Assembly: GCA_928724745.1 (NCBI GenBank)
Contig: CAKMXJ010000019.1
Location: forward strand, 248,001 to 312,000
Source: Anthracocystis setariae
Lineage: Eukaryota; Basidiomycota; Ustilaginomycetes; Ustilaginales; Ustilaginaceae
Direction of reading: 5' to 3'
DNA: 64,000 bases
Below are positions 9,157 through 19,428 of the stretch, in pieces. The translations under genes were made by a program, and so were the position numbers. The notes beneath the pieces are model-generated. The model was not told the origin of the DNA and did no database searches. It saw nothing but the letters and a program-made list of their open reading frames with translations. Every line of letters begins with the position of its first letter. The first letter of the stretch is position 1.

Positions 9157-10206
9157 TCAGAGACCGAAACGTGAGATGGCAGTAGCAGCGTCGTGATCTT
9201 GACCGAGAGGATGGCCAGCTTCAGCTACAGCGAGCCAACGTGTTGCTTCGTGGATCCAACCAATGCAGTCAGCTGGCGAGACAGTGTCGAGAACTGCATG
9301 GATAACATTGACGATTCCGTTGTGTGACCTGAGCTCTTGACGTGTTACAACAGGCTTCACCTTCGAGAAGACGTTCTCGGCGATGTTCAGCCACGGCGAG
9401 TATGGAGGCAGGAAATCGATTTGATGGCCTTGAGCGTTACAGGCATCGACGAAGGCTCGGTTATGGTGAAACTTGACATTATCCATAACGAAGATAGTTG
9501 GCTGGTCAAGCTTTGGGAAGATCTCCTCCTCGAAGAACTCGAGGAGCTTCGAAGCATTCCAGGCACCAAGTGTACAGCGACGAGAAATGATACCATTGCA
9601 ACTAGCAGCGACAATTAGCGATACATTGGTTTGGCGTTGAGCAGGACGGTTATGCTGTCGAGCTCGTTGTCCTCTTGGTGCTCGGCCTCGTGTCCTCGTC
9701 ATGTGAAGGTTGAAGCCGGCCTCGTCGAAGAAGACACAGTCTGAATATGAGCGACCTTTGAGGTGGAAGTCTCTTGCATAACGTTGTCGAGCATTCTTTG
9801 TCGCTGTGCTGTTATGGTTGGCATGTTCTACACTCATTCGCTTGAGTGTCATGTGAGCGCGATCCTCGATAGCGTTGCCGATGGTTGATAGCGATACTGA
9901 TCCGAGTGTCGGAAAGCGCTGGAGGAGCTCCTCCTGCATCTCCTCAAGCGTCGCTCCTGGTTGTCGATGCAGGAAAGCAACAAGGTGCTCGATGTGATCC
10001 TCCTGCAGTCGTCGTCGTCGTCGAGCTCCTCCTCGAGGAGTAGCTTTGATGCCATTGCCTGATTCGAACTTCTCCCAGATCGACCACACTGTAGAGTAAG
10101 GAAACTCAAACCGCTTGGCGACGCTGGAGAAGCTCTCTCCTCGACTGAGAGCTTCGACGATCTTTGTCCGGAACTCGTTGCTTACAGTTCTGTTATGTCG
10201 TACCAT
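9157..10206 (-). CDS. DD34E transposase (IS630-Tc1/mariner superfamily), transposon 1
   Basis: This 349-residue protein cuts and joins the transposon ends. The N-terminal 60 residues form a helix-turn-helix (VAKRFEFPYSTVWSIWEKF), followed by a basic linker (ARRRRRL). The catalytic domain has D in VFFDEAGFNL, D in FVMDNVKFHH and E in PWLNIAENVF. There are 34 residues between the second Asp and the Glu, so it is DD34E. All three acidic residues are present and the frame is open, so it may be functional. The related transposase of transposon 2 lies next to it on the same strand, but the two differ throughout, so they are separate families rather than a local duplication. Confidence 0.92.
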   Translation of the reverse strand: MVRHNRTVSNEFRTKIVEALSRGESFSSVAKRFEFPYSTVWSIWEKFESGNGIKATPRGGARRRRRLQEDHIEHLVAFLHRQPGATLEEMQEELLQRFPTLGSVSLSTIGNAIEDRAHMTLKRMSVEHANHNSTATKNARQRYARDFHLKGRSYSDCVFFDEAGFNLHMTRTRGRAPRGQRARQHNRPAQRQTNVSLIVAASCNGIISRRCTLGAWNASKLLEFFEEEIFPKLDQPTIFVMDNVKFHHNRAFVDACNAQGHQIDFLPPYSPWLNIAENVFSKVKPVVTRQELRSHNGIVNVIHAVLDTVSPADCIGWIHEATRWLAVAEAGHPLGQDHDAATAISRFGL

Positions 10207-10752
10207 TGCAATGTGAAGCTATGATACAAGTACAAGAGCGTGGTATGGTGGTAGTGGTTAGCAGCGATGGCGAGGAGGATGTCTTGGAAGCTGATCTCAA
10301 GAAGCTACGGTGAGGACAACTCACTCAGACACCGTTCGGATTCCGAATTCGATCCTCGGCTTTTGCGATTTTGTCTCGCACGCTACACCGAAACACTTGG
10401 ATGTTACCAAACAAGCAGTTCAAACAAGCTCGCTTATTCCGAATTCCGTTTGCCGGCATACCGAAATTGAATCAAAAAAGGTGTATTAATATTCCTTTTT
10501 CGGGATGTCATCGTAGTGCTGAATTTTTTCTCGTAGTCAGGAGTACGCTTGTTAGTAGTCAGCCTGTATTGTTCGTAGTACTTAATGTTATGTTATCGTA
10601 GTCACTTATAAGATGTTATCGTACTGCGTGTATGACATTGTGATCCTCGCACACTGTTTTGAGATGGTGTAGCACTCATTCTTGATGGCAAAGAACTTGG
10701 TTATTGACGAGACTGACTAGCTACATGAACATGCAAACAAGTGTGAGAACGC

Positions 10753-11859
10753 TCACTCATCGACAAGCTGAGGATCGACGGCAATGGGAGAACTCGGAAT
10801 GAGGCCGTGATTGCGAAGAGCAGTGATGGCGTCGTGTTCAGGGCCGAGATCCTTGCCGGCTTCGGCAACCATGATCCAGCGGTTGCATTCGTGAATCCAG
10901 CCAATGCACATGTCGGATGTGATGTTCTTGAGCTGGTTCTTGATGACGTTCTTGAGTCCATCTGCTTCGCGGAGTTCTTGACGGTTGACGATTGGCTTGA
11001 GGTAGCCAAACACTCGCTCAGCGATGTTGAACCAAGGAGTGTAAGGCGGAAGGAACAACGGACGGTGACCAGCATCTTGAATCGTGTTCGTGACGTTGAG
11101 AGAGTGGTGGAAACCGACGTTGTCGAGCACAATGGTCCTGTGCTGTCCTTCGATGCGGGGGAGGAGTTGGTTGTTGAGGAAGTCGAGGAACGTTCGGGAG
11201 TTCCAGGCACCATGCTTTACGAAGCTCGCTAGCAGTCCAGTCCTATCGACGGCGACCAAGAGAGAGAGGTTTTGACCTCGGTTGTAAGGCCGGTTCTCGA
11301 CTGTGGCGCGGTTTCCAGCTCGAGCACGTCCGACATGTCGAGTTTGTTGGAGATGGAAGCCAGCTTCGTCGAGGAAGATAGCTTCGTCGAGTAGCTGGCC
11401 TTGCGCGCGGAGGTGCTGAATCCAAACTTGACGTTGAGCCTTGGTAGAATCGCTGTTGTGGCGATCGTGTTCGACGTTGACGCGCTTGAGAGTGACATGG
11501 AGGCGATCGCGTAGCTGATGGGCTACAGAACTCACCGATAAATCGAGACCAGCCTGTTCTTGAAGATGTTCCCGGATCTCGTGGAGTGTGGCGCAGGGAT
11601 GCTTGGCGACGAATCCCATGATCAGATCGAGATGTTCTTGATTGACCTTGCTTCCTCGAAAAGCTCCGCCCTTCTTCCTCTGAGCAGCTGACTCGCCAGT
11701 CTGCTCGTACTTGCGGAGGATGCTGTCAACGGTGGTGAGCCTGTAGTCGAATCGATCAGCCACCTCTGTCTTGGTGAGGCCTTTCTCCAAAATGAACTCG
11801 ATGATCTTCTCCCTCATCGCATCAGGAACGACGGTTCGCTTCTTTGGTGTGGCAGGCAT
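10753..11859 (-). CDS. DD34E transposase (IS630-Tc1/mariner superfamily), transposon 2
   Basis: This is a 368-residue transposase. The N-terminal helix-turn-helix region (TEVADRFDYRLTTVDSIL) is followed by a second DNA-binding module. The catalytic residues are D in IFLDEAGFHL, D in IVLDNVGFHH and E in PWFNIAERVFGYLK, with DD34E spacing. The C-terminal CIGWIHECNRW segment matches CIGWIHEATRW in transposon 1, showing common ancestry. The ATG at 11,859 gives the start MPATPKKRTV. A GTTGTC microsatellite lies just upstream. Confidence 0.92.
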   Translation of the reverse strand: MPATPKKRTVVPDAMREKIIEFILEKGLTKTEVADRFDYRLTTVDSILRKYEQTGESAAQRKKGGAFRGSKVNQEHLDLIMGFVAKHPCATLHEIREHLQEQAGLDLSVSSVAHQLRDRLHVTLKRVNVEHDRHNSDSTKAQRQVWIQHLRAQGQLLDEAIFLDEAGFHLQQTRHVGRARAGNRATVENRPYNRGQNLSLLVAVDRTGLLASFVKHGAWNSRTFLDFLNNQLLPRIEGQHRTIVLDNVGFHHSLNVTNTIQDAGHRPLFLPPYTPWFNIAERVFGYLKPIVNRQELREADGLKNVIKNQLKNITSDMCIGWIHECNRWIMVAEAGKDLGPEHDAITALRNHGLIPSSPIAVDPQLVDE

Positions 11860-11862
11860 GAT

Positions 11863-11906
<44 letters not shown>

Positions 11907-11936
11907 TGGTGGTGGTGGTGGTGGTGGTGGTTGGTT
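11860..11936 (+). repeat. GTTGTC / GGT microsatellite
   Basis: Tandem GTTGTC units run directly into a GGT run within transposon 2, upstream of its transposase start. Confidence 0.8.
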
Positions 11937-12218
11937 GACAAGAGAGAAGCTCGGTAACGAGCAGGAGGATGTAGTTGACAAGCAGGAGAAGGAGAGGCGT
12001 GGTCAGTGGCTTTTGCGCAGTTTGGCTGAGTCACTTCGATCACTACGATCACAGCTACGATCAGTCACGTGCATTACGATAACATTACTTAGATCACTAC
12101 GAAGACATAACATCGAGTACTACTAACAATACAGCTATGCTACTAACAACGTTACTATAACACTAAGCGGACTACGAACATTAATTAAGTACTACGATGA
12201 CATCCCGAAAAAGGAATA

Positions 12219-13083
12219 ATACTATTTGCTGCATTGAAAGTGACACCCTATTCTTGCCATGTTTTTATGAATGTGGGATCCATAGCTCTAACAAAATTCA
12301 ACTTCTTCTCACGTGATGTGCAGCTTGGCTGGCGCGATTCTGCGCACTGCCGGCAAGCAGATGTGTTGACGCCAACCAACACCGCCAATCCAGTAATTCA
12401 CATTACTGTGTAGAAAGCTGTCATGCTGCGCCGCTCCACCCAACCACTCGACACACATGACAAATACAACAGAGCAGGCAAAGCAAACTTACATCGACAT
12501 GGAAAGCTCCAATCTCCAATCTGGTTCAAACATGCCTCAGAGACCGGAAGAATGAGTGTGACACAACATCTCCGCCCAATAGCCCCGCTGCTAATTTCCA
12601 ACCGTAGCAAAGTGTGGCTGTAGAAAGTTGGTCAACTGCGCCAAAAGGCTGCGAATTTTTTTTTTTTTTCCAAACCACAGTGCAGCAGTTGTGCATGACA
12701 TCACGCACGCTCGCTTGATCTGCTGGAAGAGAGTCTATTGCTACACTTTGAGCTGGTTTGAGCCTGCAGCTGCAAGGCGTTGCCTCTTTCGGGCGACCAT
12801 TTCAGGGTCCATTGCCTCTGTTGCGCTGGCCTGACTCCAAAGTTAGAATCTACTCTTGTCCTCGAAAGAGTGCGATTGGAATAAAAGAATTGTCACCAAT
12901 CCTCTCATTCATCTTCTTGCTCATCACCAACCATCTCGACCTCGACCCTCAAGACCCTACAGCCTCGACAACTACCACCTCAACCAACTTGCTCTTCACC
13001 ACCACCACCACCACCACCACCACCACCACCTACACCTACACCAACACACCTCAAGCCACATCCAAGCGCACCAATAATCAAGT
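12219..13083. other. Intergenic; 5' region of the NTF2-like gene
   Basis: No gene is visible. The region holds a T12 tract near 12,658 and, just before the next start codon, a CAC/ACC microsatellite at about 12,998-13,030 in a pyrimidine-rich leader. It is the likely promoter and 5' UTR of the gene at 13,084. Confidence 0.5.
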
Positions 13084-13875
13084 ATGTTCCACGGATCCAA
13101 CACCCGCCTCAACGCCGCTGGACTCGCTCCCGAGCACTCGAAGCTACTCCCTGAACGTCCCGCCAAGGATGACGAAGCTAACCTTTTGCAGGCTCTTGAC
13201 GAGGTAAGCACCCTTCTAGAGCCAAATGCTCCATCGTATGACTTCCACTATCCAATGCCGATCGCTGACTTTTATCTCCTTTCTCGCCTCCGATGGCTGA
13301 TACACGCAATGCAGCTCTACACCTCTTCCACCCCCAGCGACGAGTGCCTCTCGATCTTTGCCAATGAAGCCATCCTCACCCTCCCCACAGGCGACGTCGT
13401 AGTCGGGCCCTCGGCCATCCGAGCCAAGTTTACCACCCTCTTGGCACCCTACCCCACACGCAACCTCCGTCAGCGCCTCCTTGTCACGCCCGAGTCACTT
13501 CCACTGCGAACCATTGTGCTTGACCAGCTCCTCTCCCTCTCCTCGCCAGATGGAGAGAGCGTCAAGACTGTTCACTCTCTCGTTGTGATCAAGCGCAAAG
13601 CCACCGATGGTAAGATCACCTCGCTCACCGAAGAGGAGGGCCATCGTAAGGCCACCGCACCTCTCGCCGCCAGGGCTGCCGCCGCCAACAGCTTCTACTC
13701 GCCCACAGACGCCCAGGTCTCGCCAGTGACGAGCAAACTCAACTTGGCAAAGAGGAAGAATTTCGGCAAGGCCAAACCCACCGCCCTTTTTGCCAACAGG
13801 TCTGGCTTGAGGCAGGTGGTCGTGCCAGGCTCTCCAGCACAAAGCACAGGTACCAACGCTGACATGGACTTGTAA
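13084..13875 (+). CDS. NTF2-like domain protein, one intron
   Basis: The predicted protein is 226 residues: exon 1 at 13,084-13,203 and exon 2 at 13,315-13,875. The 111-nt intron begins GTAAGC and ends GCAG after a CTGAT branch-like element. Its length is a multiple of three and it lacks a stop, so the genomic frame also reads through. Residues about 20-150 look like the NTF2 fold (DEANLLQALDE, then a compact alpha/beta region with LPTGDVVVGPSAIRAKF). The C-terminal tail is basic and Ser/Ala-rich. The family includes nuclear transport factors and mRNA-export partners, but I cannot assign a specific role. The sequence before the ATG (GTATGT) could itself be a donor site, so the exact N-terminus is uncertain. 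Confidence 0.65.
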   Translation: MFHGSNTRLNAAGLAPEHSKLLPERPAKDDEANLLQALDEVSTLLEPNAPSYDFHYPMPIADFYLLSRLRWLIHAMQLYTSSTPSDECLSIFANEAILTLPTGDVVVGPSAIRAKFTTLLAPYPTRNLRQRLLVTPESLPLRTIVLDQLLSLSSPDGESVKTVHSLVVIKRKATDGKITSLTEEEGHRKATAPLAARAAAANSFYSPTDAQVSPVTSKLNLAKRKNFGKAKPTALFANRSGLRQVVVPGSPAQSTGTNADMDL

Positions 13876-14387
13876 CCAGATTCCGCTAGTTGCGTTCTGG
13901 CTTGTCCCCATGTTTCTGCATTCTGTACATAAGTTCTCGGTCGTCTCGTTGCATTTTACGTGCTCCTCCTCTCATGCGCATCAGCCTGCTGTTTGTTGAG
14001 GATGCACCTTTCACTCAAACCCCCTCAATCGTATCCTGGTTTGCTATCTACTTTGTCGGTCTAGTCTGCTTTGTGCAAGCAAGAATGAATGAGTGCCCCG
14101 ATTCGATGTTGTTTCAAATCGGGAGCTAGATCGAGCGAGTTGAAATCCGATTGATTACCGAGCGCACGCGCCTATTTTCTATTTTGCTTGGCCGCCGTGC
14201 GCTCAAAGTGTGCCTGCCACCTCACACCGCTCCTTCCGCCTTGGCTTCCAACACTGCCTCAACCTCATCCACTACCCTTCTTCCACTTTCACTTTCTTGC
14301 CTCACTTGGCTTCAACTTTACGCAAACCGGGCCGTCCTCCGTTTCCCGTCCTCCCCTTCTCCTCAACAAGGGTGCTTGTTTGTCAAC
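13876..14387. other. Intergenic between NTF2-like gene and USO1
   Basis: These 512 bp hold the 3' UTR of the upstream gene and the 5' UTR of USO1. The reading frame of USO1 is open upstream to 14,151, but that stretch is pyrimidine-rich and unlike the protein family, so I treat it as untranslated leader. Confidence 0.55.
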
Positions 14388-16081
14388 ATGCTGCACGGTT
14401 TCAATATCCTCCGGCAACAATATTCGAACCTCTCGAAACCAGGCGGCGCAAGTCAATCCGCCATCTCTACCATCCAGACTCTCGCAGAACGCCTCTCAAA
14501 ATCAGATGACAATCACATCAACATCGAGGACCGTCGCGCTGCCGTCCTTGCTCTCAAGGGTTTGAGCAGGGATCACAACAAAGCCGTCGGCGAACATGCA
14601 CTTCCTGCATTGCTAACGTCGCTCCAGAGAGATGCCAAGGATGAGGACTTGGCCAGGGCGCTCATCGAATGCTGCATCACGCTATGTGAAGTCCAGTCGC
14701 CTGAAGCTTCCACGCACGGCCCCGGCGCCAATAAGAAGAAGCAGCAAGATCAAGGTCCACCCCCAGGACTGCAACACACTGACATCTTCCTCCAACAACC
14801 TGGTTCGTTGCATTGTTTGCTTCCCTTGCTCGCACCCAATCGTGCTTTCTACACGCGCTTTGCCTCGCTTCAGCTTCTGGGCAGTCTGCTGCGAAACCGT
14901 CCGCATCGAGTGCAGGATCATGTTCTGGTGGCTCCAGGCGGTTGTGGTGCTATTTTGGAGTGCCTCGCTGAGGGCGCGGGCTCGAGCGCAGAGATCGTCC
15001 GAAATGAAGCTCTCCTCCTCCTCCCCCACCTCGTCCATGGCAATGCCGATATCCAGAAACTCGTCGCGTTCGAGGGCGCCTTCGAAAAACTGCTCGATGT
15101 CTGCGCTGCCGAAGGCCGCATCGAAGGAGGCGTCATCGTCCAAGACGCCCTCGAAGGCCTCGAAGCCCTCCTCCGCTACAACGTCTCAAACCAGAACTAC
15201 TTTCGCGAAACTCTCTCCATCCCCATGCTCGCTCCTCTTCTTTTCTACCCTCCCGCACCACCCCATGGCGAGTTCCCATCCAAGCACGCCGAGCACGAAT
15301 ACGGCCGACAGCTCGAAGCGTTTTGCTTCCAAGATTGGGACCAGCAGAAAGTTGTCAACGCTAAAATCGTGCTTGATATTGCCGGTCTCTTGATCGGAGG
15401 TCAGGGAGAGGGCAGGAGAGCCAATCAGGGTGCGCTTTTGCAGTGTGGCATGACCAAGTGCTTGCTCGATCTAGCCTTGGGAAGCACCGCCCCTGCCAGC
15501 TTGAAAGCACAGGCACTGCACGTCAGCGCTTCACTCATGCAAGCCTCCAGAGCCAATCAGGACCTCTTGTCCACCTTGCAAATCCAGCCCGTCAAAGCCG
15601 TCGTCGCACCCAAGACGCCCCAATTCGAAGGTCAGGAGCCAGAACACATCGAGCCTGCCATGCAAGAGGTTCAATACTCGAGAATGGAGTCCAAGAGCGC
15701 GGCTCTTTGTCTCGTCGAGACTGCGCTTGGCACGTTGGGCGCCAAGGGCGGACTCGGCTTGAGGGCCGCTGCGATTGCATGCTTCCGCGCTTTTGTAGCT
15801 GACAACATGGATGCTAGGCTCTCGATCATCAATGGAATGGCTCCCAGTGCTGACGACAAGGTCCAAGGTGCTGCGGCCGCCGGCAAAGCATTGTTCGAGG
15901 CGATCACACAAAATCCATCCACTCAGGCCACCGGCGAGCATGCAGATGCGTACAAGCACCTCATGTCTGCCATGCTCTTCTCCTACCTCGTCCGCGGCAG
16001 CGAGACGGCCAAAAAAGCGGCGCGCTCGATCGCCACCAACCCGGACGGTACGGTGGTCAAGCACGACCGTGACGAACAGGC

Positions 16082-16114
<33 letters not shown>

Positions 16115-18584
16115 CGATGCGCCTTCATCTTTGATCCAGGTCATTGTCGGCAACCTGACGCTTTCGGAACGAGAGCTCGCCGATGCGGTCCGCAAAGAAC
16201 GCGCAACTGCTATGGGTGCCACCGTCTCCTCCACTTCCTACTCGGCTGCAGACTGGACCAGGATCATGGTCGGCTACCTTGTGCTTCTCTCCGTCTGGCT
16301 GCACGAGTCTCCTCTGAGTGTTAGGGACTTTTTGTCGGAATCTGCGACGTTGCAGGCTGTGATTCAGCCCGTTGCCCAGTCTTCGGGAGTGGATCCCTTG
16401 ATCCAGGGCTTGGCCGCGTTCCTTCTTGGCGTGGCCTACGAGTTTGACACGGATCCAGGCAAAGCGGCGGTGACGAGAGCGACCATGCACCCGATCCTGC
16501 ATTCGCGTGTCGGAGCCGACCAGTTCGCCGTGCGCATCAACCGCGTTTCGGACGATGTGCGCTTCCGTGAAGTCACGCCGGATGTGCTGGAGAAGCTTGT
16601 TGCCGTCGAGGAACAGACCGAGGCTGACGAACTTCGAGCCAGACAGATTGCCGAAGCCAAAGCGGCAGCAGCAGCAGCGGCGGCGGCGGCGGCCGCTGCC
16701 GCTGCTAAGGCTGCGGATGGTGCGACCTCTCCTGCATCCGAGCAGGCCAAGGCGGAGGATAAGGAGAAGGCTGACGAAGAAGCGGCGGACAAGGATCTCG
16801 AAGTGAATGGGCTCGGCCACCTCTCTAAGCGCCGTCGTGCCGGGCTGTGGTTCGACTGGTCCTTTGTCGAGTTCTGGCGCGCCAACTCGACGCTGATTGC
16901 CAAGAGCATCACTGTCGATCCGGCATCGAGCAGTGCACAACAAGCTGCACTGCCGGCAGAATTGCTGGATGCCCAACGCCAGGCGGAGGCGTTGAGGGAC
17001 ACGGTGACGAAGCAGGCAAGGGAGATCGAGGTGCTTGAGAAGCGGATCGAGGAGCTGACACATGCGCATGCTGCTGCGATGGGCGAATTGCAGACCAAGC
17101 TGGCTACTGCGGAAGAGGCGGTCGCATCGCACGCTCCGCAGTTGCAGGCGGCACAGACCGAGTTGGAGCAGCTCAAGTCGGCTCATGACGCCGCAATGGC
17201 TGATATTCAGGCCAGGTACGACGAGGTTTCGCGCCAGCTCGACGAGGTTAAGGCGAGGGAGGAGGAGAGTAATGGTAAAGTGCTGCAGCTTACGTCTGAG
17301 ATGGCGCGCATCTCGGCGGGTAAGCCTTCGAGCAAGGAGTTTGGAGCGCTGCAGAAGGCGCACGAAGAGCTCAAGAAGAAGCACGAAGAGCTTGTTGCCG
17401 CCGCCGCCTCGGCGTCCTCCGGCGACGGCAGCAGTGGTGGTGAGGGTGGAAGTGGAAGTGGGGGAGGGGGAGGGGTGGCGGTGAAAGATCTGATTCAGGC
17501 GCGTGAGCTCGCGAGTCAGCGTGCTGAGCGGATCGCTGAGCTCGAGGCCCAGGTTAAGGTTCTCGAAGCCGGGTCGGGCAATACGGAGACGATATTTTCG
17601 AGTGAGGAGGGGGATGCGGCGGCGGCGGCAGCGGCAGCGGCAGCGGCGGCCGAGGTGGTCGAGGTGAAGAAGAAGCTCGAGGCGGCGTTGAAGGGCAAGG
17701 CGGAATTGGAGGGGAGGGTGGGTGAGCTCGAGGTGGTCAAGGGGGAGCTCGAGCGGGCGAATGCGCAAGTGGGGGAGCTCAAGGCGGTCGAGGAGGCGAA
17801 GAAGACGTTGGAGGCGAAGGTCGAGCAGTTGGAACAGCAGGTGGCGAGCAGTCAAGCGGATCGGGACGGGGCGGACAAGGAGAAGGGTAAGCAGCTAGAG
17901 GGGATGAAGAAGGAGAAGGCGGAGTTGGAGAGCAGGATCAAGACGCTCGAGTCGGTTCAGAGTGAGAAGAAGGAGCTTGAAGCTAAGCTCGCTGCGCTCG
18001 AAGCGGTGGAGAAGGAGAAGGCGGAGTTGGAGGGCAGGGTGAAGGAACTCGAACAGGTTCGAATGGAAAAGGTTGGGTTGGAAAAGAAGCTCAAGGACTT
18101 TGACCAGCTGGTCAAAGACAAGACTGAGCTCGAGGGGAGGATCAAACCTCTCGAAGCCGCGCAGAGGGAGAAGGTGGAGTTGGAGAAGAAGGTCAAGAGT
18201 TTGGATAAGGTGGGCAAGGAGAAGGCCGAGTTGGAGAAGAAGGTGCAGATGCTTTCGAAGATCCAGAAGGAGAAGGAGGGGCTTGAGGAGAAGGTCAAGC
18301 TGCACGTCGACGAGAAGGCCACGCTGGAGAGGGAGAGGAAAGAGTTGCAGGATAAGGTCAAGGCCCTGGAATTGACCAAGGGTAAGGGCAAGGGGGATGC
18401 AGATGAAGTGCAGAGTCTCAAGAAGGAAAAAGACGAAATCGCAAAAGAGAACGAAGATCTTCTCGTTCTGCTTGAAGAACTCACCCAGAAGAGGAAGAAG
18501 GATAAGGCCCTATTGAAGCAGAAGGGCGAAGAAGTTAGTGAAGACGAAGACGACGATGACGATGACGATGACGATGTAGAGTAG
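14388..18584 (+). CDS. USO1: USO1/p115 vesicle-tethering protein
   Basis: The predicted protein has 1398 residues from the ATG at 14,388 (MLHGFNILRQQYS), where homology to the family begins. USO1/p115 tethers ER-derived vesicles to the Golgi with Rab1/Ypt1 and SNAREs. Residues 1 to about 830 form the armadillo-like head: the N-terminus (RRAAVLALKGLSRDHNKAVG) and the conserved head end (GLWFDWSFVEFWRAN) are both recognisable. Residues from about 850 to 1380 form a long coiled coil of Lys/Glu heptads. The protein ends in an acidic tail (a run of Asp), a hallmark of the family. Two low-complexity inserts, an Asp run near residue 565 and an Ala run near 760, are probably lineage-specific. No intron is needed. 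Confidence 0.93.
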
Positions 18585-19428
18585 GTCGCCAGATTGTTGA
18601 AACACTCTCAAGAGACAGAGGTTTAAAGGTCCCCCTCATCATCCTTCCCCCGCTTGCTGGCGCCGCATCACAAAGAAAGCATCATCAACCCCCCACAACT
18701 CCTGACCGGGAACAAAATTTCACTTTGCAGACACCCACAACGTACGAGATTTGTGCAACGAAAAGCAGTGCATCCATTGAGGAGAAAACAGACCAATACA
18801 CAACACCACGCTATGCATGCGAGAAAAAAACAACACGAAACTTTCCATAGTAGCCAACTCGAAAGACAAAACGGGGGAGAGTGAGAGAAAAATGTACAGA
18901 GACAAAACTGCCAAGACGAAGAAGAAAAAGGTGACCACCCGGTCGATATCCAAAATTTGATAGAGGGATGACAGTCACCATGAAAGGATCGAAGTCGAAA
19001 GGTCAAAGAGCTTCGCACGGCGCTTGCGTGCACACATAAGAGATCCCATAGCCCAATCCAAAAATGCGTCGAGTAGAGCAAACCAGAGACCAGCTCCGAT
19101 GTCCTCGTTGCACACTTTCGGTGGTATGGAAGTCTCTCGCGTACCAAAGGCGTGACGAAAAAGCTCGAGGGCGTTGATGCAGGGAAGAGGCCACAAGTGG
19201 CGAGAAGAGCGAAAGAGAGACTGGGGGGGAGGCGCAGAAGAATACAGTTCCCGATACCCGTATGTGCGGGAGATGGAGGGAGGAAGAGATGCAAGGTCAT
19301 GGATACAGAGGATCTTGGTCGTGAGTCAGAAAAGCGAGGTTTCTGTCGTTAAATGAAGCGAAGCTGCGTCGTAATGGTTGGGTCGTTAGAGGGGATGGAT
19401 GAGGGGGCTCTGAAGCTTCTCGCGACGA
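18585..19428. other. Convergent 3' intergenic region
   Basis: These 844 bp lie between the stops of USO1 (+) and the bZIP gene (-). The region is purine-rich on the plus strand, with no convincing ORF, and probably holds both 3' UTRs. Confidence 0.5.

Larger units (their letters stand above)
8886..10483 (-). mobile_element. Tc1/mariner-type transposon 1 (TIRs, TA duplication)
   Basis: Terminal inverted repeats of 23 bp with two mismatches (CACCTTTTTT... to ...AATTTCGG) lie at 8886-8908 and 10,461-10,483. They are flanked by TA at 8884-8885 and 10,484-10,485. The element is 1598 bp and holds one intact transposase gene. Its right end is only 8 bp from the left end of transposon 2. Confidence 0.85.
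10492..12216 (-). mobile_element. Tc1/mariner-type transposon 2 (perfect 26-bp TIRs, TA duplication)
   Basis: Perfect inverted repeats of 26 bp (starting TTCCTTTTTCGGGATGTC) lie at 10,492-10,517 and 12,191-12,216, flanked by TA at 10,490-10,491 and 12,217-12,218. The element is 1725 bp. TCGTAGT / ACTACGA motifs repeat inside both ends (10,510-10,625 and 12,035-12,200). Perfect TIRs and an open transposase frame suggest recent activity. Confidence 0.9.

Noticed and set aside
16125..17855. Long minus-strand ORF (576 codons) opposite USO1
   Set aside because: It is a shadow of the Lys/Glu coiled-coil codons; composition is Leu/Arg repetitive with no domain.
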